Shown: positions 31,659 through 44,012 of the stretch, piece by piece | Layout: the number at the start of each line of letters is the position of its first letter | Numbering within the stretch: the stretch's first letter is position 1 | From: Tubiluchus corallicola | Lineage: Eukaryota; Priapulida; Priapulimorpha; Priapulimorphida; Tubiluchidae | Length of the DNA stretch: 64,000 nt | NCBI GenBank assembly: GCA_030141605.1 | Contig: JAQGDQ010000022.1 | Coordinates: 826,501 to 890,500, forward strand | Direction: 5' to 3' | The notes under the pieces: model-generated | Databases searched by the model: none | Told to the model about the DNA's origin: nothing | The model's input: only the letters and a program-made list of their open reading frames with translations | Position numbers and translations under genes: made by a program

Positions 31659-31883
31659 TTAGAACTTTTTATTAAAGTCTTTTAAGGACGCAAATGCTTT
31701 GATGTTGTCAGAGAAGGAGTTCCAAATTTTAGGGCCTAAATACGCAGATGACTTAAGACCATATTTTACACTTTGGGATTTGAAACAGGCTATGTTTACG
31801 GAGAAAGTAAGCCACTGTTTTACGTAAGAGTAAATCTGGTATAAACGCTGGAGAAATTTTATTAACTGCTTTCTAAATTCCAA
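31659..31883 (-). pseudogene. LINE reverse transcriptase C-terminal fragment
   Basis: The minus strand encodes SVKYGLKSSAYLGPKIWNS followed by DNIKAFASLKDFNKKF. This is the conserved segment (V-x-Y-G-x-x-S-x-x-Y-x-G-P-K-I-W-N-x-x-P) near the end of CR1/Jockey/L2-type non-LTR retrotransposon polyproteins, with Ser for the usual Pro. Upstream RT motifs are not seen, so it is a truncated remnant. Confidence 0.6.
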
Positions 31884-33037
31884 CAGCTACCTAGTGTTCG
31901 TTTTTCTTTCACTGCAGACAACAACATTAGTTAGGATTTCCACTAGTGACTAAGACAATAATTCTGAATTTTAATGGAATTCAAATATTATTGGCTTGGA
32001 AACGATATAATAAGGAAGCTGCGGTACGTAAAGAGAGTACCTAGTCGACCCTCCCTCTCTAACCTTTCACCCGTCCCCTCCTGTTCTCCTCTGTATATGC
32101 ATTGTCTTTTCCTGTTTACAAGGAAAGAGTTAGATAACAAAAGTGAAGCATTAATTGAGTTGGCAATAAACGTATTTTAAAATATGTTAAAAAACATTCT
32201 TTAGAAATCACCATTCTGAAAGCCAAAGACGAGCACCATAAGGATTTAAAAAATAACATAGTTTTCGGATTAAGTTATCAAATCTCCAAAAAATTTGAAT
32301 GAACGTTGTGACAGTACACTGCGTACTAAACTATTTCGTGATTTTTGTTCTGTCTAACTTTTTTATTTAGTTAATTAATAGCAATTTGTTGTATTTCAGC
32401 TGCTTCAAAATTACCTTTTTGCGGATTGTTAAACATACTTGTCTATTTTGGTAGGCATAATTTTTGTTGTACTCAAATAGCACCTCTTTTTTAAATTACT
32501 CTTATAAGACAGCCAACTTGTTTATTGTGAATTTCGCTAATGATCAATTTTATTGATCATTAAACATTTTACACTGAAAAGGTGAACTGTGTGGCAACTA
32601 TAGCAATGGCTCATTACGCTACATAATTGATGAGCCCCTACTCTTGCGGTATATCATAAAAAATCGACTAGAGTTTTATTATAAATTTGAAATCAATTTC
32701 TGAAATGGTACGTTTGGATGCATCCCGCACTTCGGTTAAAATAATTTGCGTTGGTAACACCTATTAGAGGTTATTTATAAGCGGATGATTGCGCTTCACC
32801 GGTTCACAATAGCGCAGGTTTCAAGCGAAAATTTGTGTATGGAAATTAGCTGTGATACCGCACCTTCATTGTGCGGCTAAACTGAACACACTCAGCCACG
32901 CTCACTTCAAGTCACAAAGTCAAACCAGTAATTGTTGCTGCCGAAATCAGCGGAACTCGACCATTTTGGCAAATAATGCCCAGATGAGGATTACTGCCAC
33001 ACTAAACCAATCTGTATCACTTAAACGTGGCATTTGA
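31884..33037. other. Intergenic, no gene recognised
   Basis: No gene recognised. A perfect 11-bp inverted repeat with a 3-nt loop lies at 32538-32562 (TAATGATCAAT / ATTGATCATTA). Confidence 0.45.
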
Positions 33038-33092
33038 CAATGGTGTTCCACAAGGTTCAACGTTAAAACCTATATTGTTTAACGAAAGCTAA
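33038..33092 (+). pseudogene. Short LINE reverse transcriptase scrap
   Basis: One frame reads [15 protein letters not shown], matching the RT core motif G-V-P-Q-G-S-x-L-x-P-x-L-F. The frame before it is shifted and the tetranucleotide array begins 15-20 bp later. Too short to classify. Confidence 0.45.
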
Positions 33093-33108
33093 AGTTAAGC
33101 CAGTACAG

Positions 33109-33415
33109 ATAGGTAGGTAGGTAGATAGGTAGGTAGGTTGGCAGGTAGGTAGGTAGGTAGGTAGGTAGGTAGGTAGGTAGGTAGGTAGGTAGGTAGGTAG
33201 GTAGGTAGGTAGGTAGGTAGGTAGGTAGGTAGGTAGGTAGGTAGGTAGGTAGGTAGGTAGGTAGGTGAATAGGTAGATAGGTAGGTAAGTAGGCAGGTAG
33301 CGAGGTAGGTAGGTCAATAAATAAATAGGTAGGTATGTAGGTAGGCGGGTAGGTATGTAGGTAGGTTGGTAGGAAGGTAGGTAGATAGGTAGATATGTAG
33401 GTAGGTAGGTATGTA
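33109..33415. repeat. (AGGT)n tetranucleotide array
   Basis: About 300 bp of AGGT units, pure in the left half and increasingly diverged to the right (AGAT, ATGT, GGCG variants). The Thr-Tyr-Leu-Pro frames on the minus strand are repeat artefacts. Confidence 0.95.
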
Positions 33416-35181
33416 GGATGATCGGGTAATAGGTGTAAGTTGATAAGGAAGTAAATATAAAGCAAGTAGATTGGTATAACTAGGCAGGTTTTGATGGTTA
33501 AGACAACGGGCATATGGTTATGACAAACATGTCATTAAAATACAAACAGAAAAATAAAAAATAACTTGTAGAGGACGAGACGAAGGCAGTGGTAGAACAG
33601 GCAAAGACAGAATAGCAGGCATGTCAGTGTTTCTCACATATGTAAACGTGTTTTATCTTTCAAGAAAAATATTTTTGTTTTAAGTGTAAAAATGTCTTAT
33701 TCACAACAAAGCAAGTGTCCTAGTTATGCCGGATTATGCAATCACTTAACTAGCCTTTTCACTTGGTTAGGGTCAGTACTCTCCATCTCCAATTCAGCAG
33801 TAACTTTAACCAAAAGAGGCAGTCCCAGGCAACTGTATAAACTGTTCATCACATTTTTAAATCCAAGTGGCAATCAGAAGAAAATGTGAAAAAAATCCAG
33901 AGCCTGAAGATGAACCAAAGATTTGGAGTTTTGATTTACAGGCTTTCAGCAATCGTTGAGAGTTAGATATGATTAATCATGCTAGAACAATGACTAGCTA
34001 ACATGTATATATTATAAGATCTGAGGTGATTAACTTGCAGCTTAAGTCAAAGGTTTCTAGCTCAAATTCTGACTTCTTGTTTTTTTGCACTTCGTTTTTT
34101 GGTATATCAAAAATTCATTAAGCAGTAATGTAGCAATTAAGAATACGTGTAATTAACTACTACAGGCCCAAAACTAAATATTTAAATGTCAGCAAACTAA
34201 CACTTGGAAATGTTGGAATGTTTGTTGTGCTGTCAGCAAAATCATAAGTGATACTTATTAAATTATTATGTGTGACTGTTTCACTTACTTTTAGCTACGT
34301 ATGCATGTAAACAAGGTGTTAGATAACTTCCAGTTTGTTTAATATGCCATTACTGATTAGTTGTTAAAGTAGCTGTAATTGGTGGTCCAATAATTAGCAT
34401 TTGTGTGCTTCTCGAGACTCGGGATCTACGTTGTTCATTTTTATATGTTTCAATTATTCGTACATTTTGAATGTCTTTGATGTGTGTGTAATAATAATTT
34501 GCTATTAGACTTTTGTTGTAATTAAATAAAAGTTTAATAACGTAAAATACCATAATTTTGTGTGGTATATTTATCAATAGATGGAAGTTGGTAATAAATT
34601 CTCAGTAGTTTAGTGAACTTTACTAGACCAAAAAAGACGCCCCTAATAGCTCCAATTCACTTAACTCTTGTTTCCTCTAGTTGCTGAGACCTTTTCATTA
34701 CCATCTACGCTGTGTTTAAATACATCATTTAAAAATATTTGTATCGAAAAACTGCCAACATATACAAAAATATTTCCATATGTCTGTTAAATAGTGTTAA
34801 CAGTAACGCTTTTAAACAGCAACTTTATTCAAACATTTATTGTTTTAGATTTGACATTGTTGCTCGAATTGTGGTCGTTCTCCATTTTTTAACTTTTAAG
34901 CTGCACCTGTTTCCTGAAAAATATTACGAATACTCAAAGCCAAGATTACCTTGCCGATTCTGCTTATACAGCAAGATCAGTCTGATAATTAATTTAGCAA
35001 TAGCAATTAAAACTTGGAATCTCTGACAAATATCTGCAAATTAATCAAACTGTCTACAAGCGTAAAGCCTTGCGTGGCTTAAGACTACGAACCCACAGCT
35101 CATCCAATGAGAAACACTATCTGAACCGAAGTCCCGCCTTCAACTTCACCTCCCTTCCAATAACCACTACGTTTAACGGAA
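33416..35181. other. Gbx proximal upstream region
   Basis: No gene recognised in about 1.7 kb before the Gbx promoter region. Several short frames lack ATG or any recognisable domain. Confidence 0.45.
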
Positions 35182-35198
35182 TGACGTCACGTGTAAAC
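35182..35198 (+). promoter_or_regulatory. Overlapping CRE / E-box / forkhead motif
   Basis: TGACGTCACGTGTAAAC contains a perfect palindromic CRE (TGACGTCA, 35182-35189), an E-box (CACGTG, 35188-35193) and a forkhead core (TGTAAAC, 35192-35198) in 17 bp. It lies about 160 bp upstream of the Gbx start codon. Binding is not shown. Confidence 0.4.
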
Positions 35199-35301
35199 GC
35201 AAATTGTGACAGCGGAAATAAGGGCAGGGAGCGTAATTTGAGTAAGACAGATGATTCAGCCAAAACCACCCCTTGATTTAACTGTGATATCGGGTGCAGA
35301 T

Positions 35302-35388
35302 ATGCCACATCTCGTAACCAGTCGCTGTTGTGTGATACTCAGTGCACAGTGGCAATGCAGCGTTCAGGTTACAGTTCATTCTCTATAG
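35302..35388 (+). other. Upstream ORF overlapping Gbx start
   Basis: An ATG at 35302 opens 28 codons out of frame with Gbx and ends at TAG 35386-35388, past the Gbx ATG at 35355. If the transcript starts upstream of 35302, this would reduce initiation at the main start. The transcription start is not known. Confidence 0.3.
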
Positions 35389-36559
35389 ACAGTCTCATCT
35401 CCAATCCGTCTCCGGCTACGAGAATGCCGCCGCTCCTATATAGCGGGTACATGTTTTTGCCGAGGTCCGGATACCAACCGCCCGGGTACGGATTGCAAAG
35501 TTCAGATCACGGATTGTTGGCCGTCGCGTCGCAGAATCATCAGGGATTCCCTCCTCTTACGAACGGAGTACCTACATCAGGGTTTACACCCCCAGCATAC
35601 TTAATCAACTCGTTAAATCGGTTTTATGCGGACGAAAGCAAACCTTTAACAGCAGCTAGTGCAGAGGAGAAGGTTTCAAAGTCACCAAAAATTAGTCCAA
35701 GTTATTTACAGGAACGTGTTGCCACACCCACTAAAGGTAATGATTGTTTACATTTCTTTTTTCTCACCTGCCAAACAGTAAAGATTGTAAATTAATATTC
35801 ACTGAGCTGCAGGTTTTCTTGGCTGTGATTTATTATGTAGCGTGTGGTCCGTTGCCACAATGAATCAAAATTCCATTAATTTTCTTCAGACGGGTTATTA
35901 CTCACATCGTGACCACTAACTAGCAGGGTGTACATGAAGGTTAGGTTAAACATGCGCCTTCATTTGGAGAATTGATAAAGTACGGAAACATTATTATCGT
36001 CTGTCTGTTGCAAAGGTAAAAATACCCACAGGCGGGGCTATAAATCAACTTTTTATTTTCAGGTTTTGACACCTCCGCGGTAGACCCGAGCGTAGAAGAG
36101 AATATCACCGCTGCTGCAATTCAAAGTCCTGTGGACGTTTATACTAGTGACACTGAACTTCACGGTAAATCATCGGGTGACGAAAGTAGCGAAAATAGCA
36201 GTAAATCCGTCAATCCGGGAAAGACCCGTCGACGTAGGACTGCGTTCACAAGCGAACAATTATTGGAACTAGAAAAAGAATTTCACAGCAAGAAGTACCT
36301 ATCGCTGACTGAGCGTTCACATATAGCGCACGCGTTGAGTCTCAGTGAAGTTCAGGTAAAAATTTGGTTTCAAAACCGAAGAGCGAAGTGGAAACGAGTG
36401 AAAGCAGGACATGTGAACGGACGCGTGACGTCATCTTCCGGGTCTAATAACGGTAACAAAATTGTGGTGCCCATCCCAGTGCATGTGAACAGATTTGCAA
36501 TACGCAGTCAACATCAGCAGTTGGAAAAAGCCGCAAAACAACAACAGGCGCCTAGTTGA
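35355..36559 (+). CDS. Gbx: Gbx homeobox transcription factor
   Basis: join(35355-35736, 36063-36559), 292 residues; intron 35737-36062 with GTAATG donor and TTTTCAG acceptor, phase 1. The start is chosen at MQRSGYSSF because vertebrate Gbx begins with a similar M-Q-R block before FSIDSLI, seen here at residues 9-15, an EH1-like Groucho-binding motif. The homeodomain is at 182-241 (Gln50, [13 protein letters not shown] helix 3) and matches Gbx over nearly its whole length, including [12 protein letters not shown] and KKYLSLTER. The C-terminal KIVVPIPVH[14 protein letters not shown] block is specific to Gbx. In bilaterians Gbx (Drosophila unplugged) patterns the nervous system, opposing Otx at the midbrain-hindbrain boundary in vertebrates. 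The protein is somewhat shorter than human GBX2 because the middle linker is reduced. No other gene lies within about 15 kb on either side, as is common for developmental regulators. Confidence 0.95.
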
Positions 36560-36930
36560 AGCATAATGTAAGTCTTCTAAGTATGTAAACTATTTTCGAT
36601 GTTATGTCAGTCATCTGTGCTACCAAATCATTTATTAAAATTCAGTCTGTTATTGTTATCATAACTGGCTGATGTATCTGCAAAATTTACTATACAGTAT
36701 ATAATTAATATTATATGCGTGCGCTTACCAACACTTTGAGACACCGCCTATTATAAGTCAATACAAAATTACTGCTAGCTATATGGTACTTTATGCTACG
36801 TATCATAGTGATAAGTATGTGAAAACCTCAACTGTTAATAATGATTAATTTAAGCAAACTGTAAATTTGTCAATATAGCTCAGTTGCAGTTTGTTTCTTT
36901 TTATTTTAATTTATATAAATGTAAAAATGT

Positions 36931-36936
36931 AATAAA
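36931..36936 (+). terminator. Poly(A) signal of Gbx
   Basis: AATAAA about 370 nt after the Gbx stop. An ATTAAA variant at about 36633 is an alternative shorter end. Confidence 0.45.
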
Positions 36937-36959
36937 ATTTGCCAAATTAATTCTTATTA

Positions 36960-39564
36960 CGTTTTGTTCTGCGTGTAGTGGTTTGATTAAAAAGTTATTT
37001 ACACATTGAAGTTAATATCTAAACAAATTTGGAACTTTATACAGTAGCAGTTAATAACTGTAATGTTGGAAGTGGCTTCCATGAGAAATGCTTAATGTTG
37101 TATAAACGTGAAAATACTTCCTAAATAAGGCTTAATAAGGCTTAGTAAAATAAAAAAGAAAATACCATTAAATTAAATTATTCCTTTATGATAGTAAAAA
37201 TTAATATAACAATAAAAAGTTTATTTAAGTTTAAATAGCAGAATTGGCGCTCGGTCTGATGATAATGAAAAAAGATCTGTAACATATATTTATAGACTAT
37301 TATAATAAATAATGCAAAATGCATATGAATTAAAGAAAATAAATTTAATATCGCGTTTTGTTTGTATTCTTATCAGTTCGGCTCCAAATACTGCTAACCA
37401 ACACATAAACATAATTAACACGCAAACGCAAATTAGGGTATGCTTTGCAAATACATGCTTTGCAAATATCAGTATCACCCCTAATACCCTAATATATACT
37501 TGGTTACAAGCAGAGCTAATAAATTTACGACCATTTACTTCCCAAAAGACTACAACTCTCTCATTTTAACTGATATGGTACCAATGACAGTTTATTTATC
37601 ACATATAGGCCCATATAACTGTATTTTCAGGCATGCAATCGCATACGTTTATTCTTATCTCAAGTACACGACGTATAATGTGAAAAACGTAAAAAATGTA
37701 TTATGGATGTACGAAATTCCTGCGCAAGTACTACGAATTTTACAAACTTCCTGAGCATGTTCTTTGATAAAGCTGAGCCGGTATCATCCCTTGAGGTGCT
37801 GTGGGCGGGCCATTTACCCTAGATGAAAGAGTACCGAAACTTGGAAAAGATAATGCTGAAAGTCTGCCTGCAGCTGCAGTGCATTTTCTGCAGTTTAAAT
37901 TTCCATAATTATGACATATAAATAATCATTCTGCGATTGAATTGATTATGGTTGAAAAGCCATGCCAGGCTATAAAACCTTTAATTAATTACGCTTCTTA
38001 AAATGACTTGAGTGAACTCATTGTTTTAGTAAGTTAAGCAGTAAGGAACTTTTCCAAAATCATCATCCAAAGATGGAGAAGTAGACATAAGGTATCAAGC
38101 GTTTAAGTTTGCCGTGTTTAAGCAAATTTGGTTTTGTTTCTGAATCGTTTGTATACAACATTTATTTATCTTCTTTTGCGTACTATTTGTACAGATTTAT
38201 TAAATAAAAAATATATACATAAGTATCGTTGACAATATTTATAATTTCTGAATCTATTCTGTAAAACTATAAATGCAAACTATTCATTTGATGTGTGCTT
38301 GTCAACAAGTGTAAAAGATAAAAGCATCGTCGTGAAATAAAAAGTTTTGGGAAACTTTTTTGTCCATCTGAAAAATAATTTGTCATTTACTATTTTATAA
38401 ACAATACGGTAAAAAATTTGTGATCATTGGGAATGACATTATCGAAATTGGAATTGCACACGTTTGCAGATAGGTGTATACGTACGTCTTATATTGTAGG
38501 CTTCTATTGATTTTACATTTTGCAAATTTGTCTAGATGTAAAAAATTCATGTTACTGAGTCAAAATAATCATGTGTGTCAAAAGGAAAACATATTTCATT
38601 AAAAACAGCCCAACACTTGAGCGAAAAGTTATATATTTTTAATTAAGCCTTTGCTCTTAAACCCGATTAATAAAACGATTTTAAGATACGAAAGACAGTT
38701 TCGAAATGGTTTGATTTTGTACAATTTTATTTGATTTTTACGAATACACGCGCAAAGACCGTCATGATGTTTATTGAAATTTGCAAAATGCTTCAGCTTG
38801 TGAGAAAACACGTATATTCACGTAGAGCAATTGCATGCTATGAGTTTGCTATATCGATTGCAACTGCATTGAATAAAACATTTACTGTAATTTCTCGTAT
38901 TTAATCACTTGGGAATAACTGTAATAATTTCGTAAAATCCAAATGCCACTTCATGATTAACAACTGCGAAAAAAGTCTTCTAAAAATCGTTATGTTTGTC
39001 CTGAAAATTGTAAAAATGTCACTGTTAGTTCTTATTTATATTTATATCTATTTATTTATCTATTTAGCATCACAATTGTACACAAATTCTTGGATTTAGT
39101 AGTAATTACAGTTACATAAACTAATACTAAGTAGCAAACTATAACCAAAAAAAGGTTATGTCAGGAAAACAGTTATAGTTGACATTAAAAGGAAGAATAT
39201 GCAACTAGTATTGAGGAACATATGATAGTGTGAGAGGAAATTAATAAAGTTACAATGTTTTGAATTTTCTTTTGTTACGAGAACTCCGTAGTTTTAATCT
39301 CAAAAACAGATCACAACTATTTAACACCAGAATAAAGTTTCAAAGCTTTAATTACTCAAATTATGTGATAGAATAAAGCACAATAATTTCGGCCTATGTC
39401 AAAACCACACTTCAAAATTAGCCAAAAAATCATACATGTATTTCTATTCAGTATCAATCCGTTAATCAAATTTTCTCTAGAAAAGCAGTGTCAATTAATT
39501 AATTATTATACTTAACGCGATTACAGACTTGTGGGCTTCGATTAAATTCACAATATTATAGTCA
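36960..39564. other. Intergenic 3' of Gbx, no gene recognised
   Basis: Very AT-rich. No supported gene. (TTTA)n-like runs near 39040-39065 could mark the tail of a decayed minus-strand retroelement. Confidence 0.45.
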
Positions 39565-39725
39565 GTTAGTAATAGTAATAATAGTAATAGTAACAGTAAT
39601 AGCAATAGCAATAGCAATAGCAATAGCAATAGCAATAGCAATAGCAATAGCAATAGCAATAGCAATAGCAATAGCAATAGCAATAGCAATAGTAATAGTA
39701 ATAGCAATAGCATTAGCAATAGTAA
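39565..39725. repeat. (AGCAAT)n hexanucleotide array
   Basis: About 20 AGCAAT units flanked by AGTAAT variants, which give a poly-Leu frame on the minus strand. Confidence 0.95.
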
Positions 39726-42700
39726 CGTAATAAAGTGTATTACTAATAATCGGTTATATTAGTTTTCCTAAAGCGTATAATGAAAAATGTAACATCAAGA
39801 TATATCGTCTATAACGTTTTTGTGTTTGGACGACAGTTAGGCCTATAAGTATTATGTAGTTAATGTATATGGAAAACAGTAACGGTAGCAGAACGGCCAG
39901 CACCCAGTAGCGATTAAAAACAACACACCGAGCAAAGCCGTACCGTAATAAAGTACAGAAGAGAGTGTGCAAAACTGTAATATAGTTTTGAGCAAACATA
40001 TGAGCCACAGAGTCTCTAAATACGACCCGCAAGGTTCAGTGTGTGAGTGTTTATTAATGCAACTATTATAGAAGGCAAACAAACATGCCCATATAACCGT
40101 ACCAGTAGCAGCTGGACGTCGCATCAATCATTCAACCTGCCAAACACGCTACACAAAGGTTTAATGATTGTATGATTAAAATGTGTCGCACGAAGAGGAA
40201 CCAGTGAAAACAGTGCCAGCGATTTTAAACGAATTTTGCTTCATTTAAGCATTGGGGTGTAATAAGCAAACAGTATAGTAAAAAAAGCAAACTGAATAAT
40301 ATACAAAAACGTACGGTTGGTACACGTGTAAAATATTATCAACTTATAATTGAAATTGTACAGTTATGCTGTTACATAAATTTAAGCATTAAATCGCAAT
40401 TACCTAAAATTAATTGTACTGTGAATTTTTTACCGTAGGTTTAATTTGCATTTTTATTTTGTGTGGCTGACAATCAATAAAATTATTTCTTGCAACAAAG
40501 ACAAACTAATTAAAGTTTACATCAAACGATTAATGTAAAATGTTGCGTCTAACGATTTCAATAATTGTTTGGTGTAATAATAAAAATGTTTGATATTCGT
40601 AGTTAAATATAAACAAAATTATTATTACACTACACGGTAAGTAGATTATATATACGCAGGGTACAAAAGCCTCTACTAAGTCTTAACTTGAACTATACAG
40701 TATATTTAATTATTTAATGCCCATTTCACACCTATTTTCATTAAACGTTAAAAGCATGAAAATCAGCTAAAGTTAAAGAAATATAAATTAAATGCGTAGT
40801 CGGAATACACAAAATATTTAACATTTCTTATTTGTTGACAAATTTATTAGTTTAAAACTAATAAAATATTACATTATTATTTGACTAGCCTACATCTACA
40901 TCACTTACAATATAACTGAAGAATTAATGTAATATATAATAACTTTAAATTTTATAGTTTTGTATGCAGTACATTTCGCTAGTTTTTACATTTTCTGGTC
41001 CCTTTTCAGAAAATTTGTAATTTATTTTTTTCGCACAATATAATACAGCTACAAGGAACTGCACTAATTACGGGTAACACAGTGAGGTATATAGTAGTGT
41101 TGTATACAAGCTATTATAATTGCCCAAATCCTTTATTTGATATTGCCTCTTTCTAATATAATTTTGAAGCTCTGATTTTTTACCTTTTTTCTTCGCACTT
41201 TGTGTCTCAATGTGAGTTATTTTGACACTATCCATGACAGGAACCAGCAGTTAATTTACGAGAAAAGCAAGAGTATATATAGAGTGTACTTATCGTAGTA
41301 TCATCGCAGTACTAAAAGTCAATTTTACCCCAAGTAAGTCCATTTTACCCACAAGTTGACTGTGTTTTACAATCTCTGCGCGCATTCTCCCAGTACTCGC
41401 AAAATTTATTCCGGCATTCAATTCATTACTTTTCTCTTGTTGAATAATAAAATGGGAGAACAACTGAATTAATCACAAGAGTAAAATGTATAATGTGCAT
41501 GCATTACTGGTCAGTAGTCACATAAATCCAAACGTTTGCATTGCTTATTTACATTCCGTGAAACAATATTAAACGATTTTAGTACACAATCAACTTATCA
41601 AAATTTGTCTACAAAGTCTTGAGAGGGTGATAGTAAAGGCAGTTGAAAAAGCCAAATAGTAGGCCTAAAGCATAACTAAAACATGTGAACAAACGTGTGT
41701 TAAAAAGAGTATGTATATATAAAATATGCAAGCAGCGGGTGATAACATTCTTATAAATTTCTCGGATGGTATAAATTGCCTCACCTACATACACATTAAA
41801 TGACTGTGGTATTAGTGGAGTAAAAATTTCCTCTGCAAAATTAACTGCAACAAAAAACTCTTAGAAATTTCATTTTTCTAAAGCCATACAATAACACTTA
41901 CCACAACATTAAAAAATATGCATAATTTATTATAGTCAGAAAAATATAATACTGTTATAAGTTAATTGAAATCAAGTCGAATGAACTTGTGTTATGGAAC
42001 TCCCAGAGTCGCTGAGTAGGCCTATTGATTAACAAAACATGTGGATAGCCTCGTATGAAGAAGAAACAGTCTCACGAGTTCCAAGCGTTCTCTAATCTAC
42101 AACACATGTAGGCAAAACCGGGAATCACTTACGCTTCTTGAACCACGTGCTGCGAGTCCTTGGTCATTTTGTTCATTAGAGCAGTAATTATGAACCATTT
42201 ACAGTTAATGGTCAGTTATGATGGCCTGGCTAACGCAATAAGCAAAGCAGACTTTCATGGCGTGTTCAGCTGTGCAATTAACGTAATATAAATCATCACG
42301 GATAATTGAAACTTGTAAAATTACTAAGTTTTTAAAATTGTTGCAAACACTGTTGCAATTTTAGTGACTCAAGGACTAAAACAAAGGCATTTAATTTTCA
42401 TCTGTGGTCGGGAGGAATCCCTATTTCCCTTTAGTAGAAGCATTTTAGATAGTTTTTATGCATTTGTTTTCACACAAAAAATCTGTATAGGTAAAAAACC
42501 TTGCAAAGTTGCATTCAAGACTTTCAAATTTGTCAAACATTCAGACATTATGTATATCTTTTTGAAATGTTACATTTTATTATAAAACTACATCTATCAT
42601 GTTATACAATATTCATGACTTTCTCTTTTTAGCATAGATTAGCCATGCAAATGAGTGATGTACTGTATAACATTTCTTTCAACTGAATAGTTTGCAAGAG

Positions 42701-43975
42701 TCGCTTAGTTTTAGGATAGTTATATCATTCCTCTCTTGTAACGTTGCAGCTCACAATGACGACGACAATGATAGCAGCATCTTCTGCTGGTCATTGGTAC
42801 GCTAATATTTTTATAATGGACACCATTAGATCGTCTCATTATATCATATAGTTAGGCCAATATATTAGCAATACACAATTATGCGTGTCAAGTGAGTGTT
42901 TCCCTAACGGAGGCGTTGGAGTAAATATCGTTGCAAGGCGATCATTTGTCACATTTAACAAAACAACCATAAATTTCAAGCTCTTGGTGCAATCGCCACT
43001 ATAAAACCTAATTACAGTTGATACTCTAAACCGTAATTGCCCATCATGGTAACCACTAGTGAGTGAGAATTAAGAAAATTTTCAAGATAACCCCCTCGTA
43101 ATTGCTTAGAGCCCTGGACAGAAGATATACTATTACACGGTTATAGCTACACGCATAAACACTTAGCAGATCTGCTGAGCTTCAACATAAACGCACCCCA
43201 AGCACAACGTTTTCGGGATTATTCCCTGGAGTTTTTCACCAACCCCAGCTGCAAAATAATTACGATAACCAGTTGGGTACATCAGATTGTTGAGACTTTA
43301 TTTCAGGATTCCGTGGAATTATCCCGAGATGTGTTTGTTGTTTGGGAAAACATTTCAGTGAGTCGGTTGATTGTGGCAAAATCAGCTCTGTTACACTGTT
43401 CCGCTAATAATACCTAAACGACTATGAAATTGAGGACGAAACAAGCGGCCATAAAGAGTGTAGCACTGATTGAAACCGTCTGAAAGTGAGAAGGAAAGCA
43501 TCTATAAACTTGCCCTGGACAAGTTAAGCCAGGTCATTCGTTTTACGCTTCACAAATACACGTTTAATTACTATTATTATTTGAACAAACCTACTAACAA
43601 AGCCGATTTGTGCAAAAAAAGATAAAAAATACAATGAACTTCTCAAGTGTCCAGTCTTTGTTTATGAAAAAGCTATGTGAAATGTCATTTACTACTCATC
43701 AAGATGCAACATCCATATTTATGTAGTGACGCTGTGTTGCGACAGGCAGAAAATGACACTTAATAACGATTTTCTTCAACAAAGACTGATCCACTAGAAA
43801 ATTAATTTATGCAAACCTGAAAGCATAAAATAAGAATAAGAATAGAATTGTCTAACAATTCTTGATCTTAAATATGATGCTTGCGCCATTTTTTAAAAAA
43901 TCTAGACAGTATAACGTCTCAGTGCATGATGGCAAACACTGCCCCAATGGTAGTTAGGGTTATAAAGGCTTTGAT
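39726..43975. other. Intergenic, no gene recognised
   Basis: No supported gene. The segment 42120-42300 is less AT-biased and includes TAATTATG and GTTAATGG motifs plus CCACGTGC. It could be regulatory, without proof. Confidence 0.4.
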
Positions 43976-44012
43976 ATGAATAATACAAGTTCATACAACT
44001 TGTATTATTCAT
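43976..44012. repeat. Perfect 16-bp inverted repeat, 5-nt loop
   Basis: ATGAATAATACAAGTT at 43976-43991, loop CATAC, then its exact complement at 43997-44012. It would form a strong hairpin in RNA or DNA. Both arms are short for a microRNA precursor. Confidence 0.85.

Noticed and set aside
33063-33513. Long Thr-Tyr-Leu-Pro repeat frame on the minus strand
   Set aside because: Produced by the AGGT tetranucleotide array.
36030-36062. GGCGGGGCTATAAATC inside the Gbx intron, looking like a GC box plus TATA for an internal promoter
   Set aside because: Exon 2 has no in-frame ATG anywhere, so a transcript from here could not make a homeodomain-only protein from a normal start.
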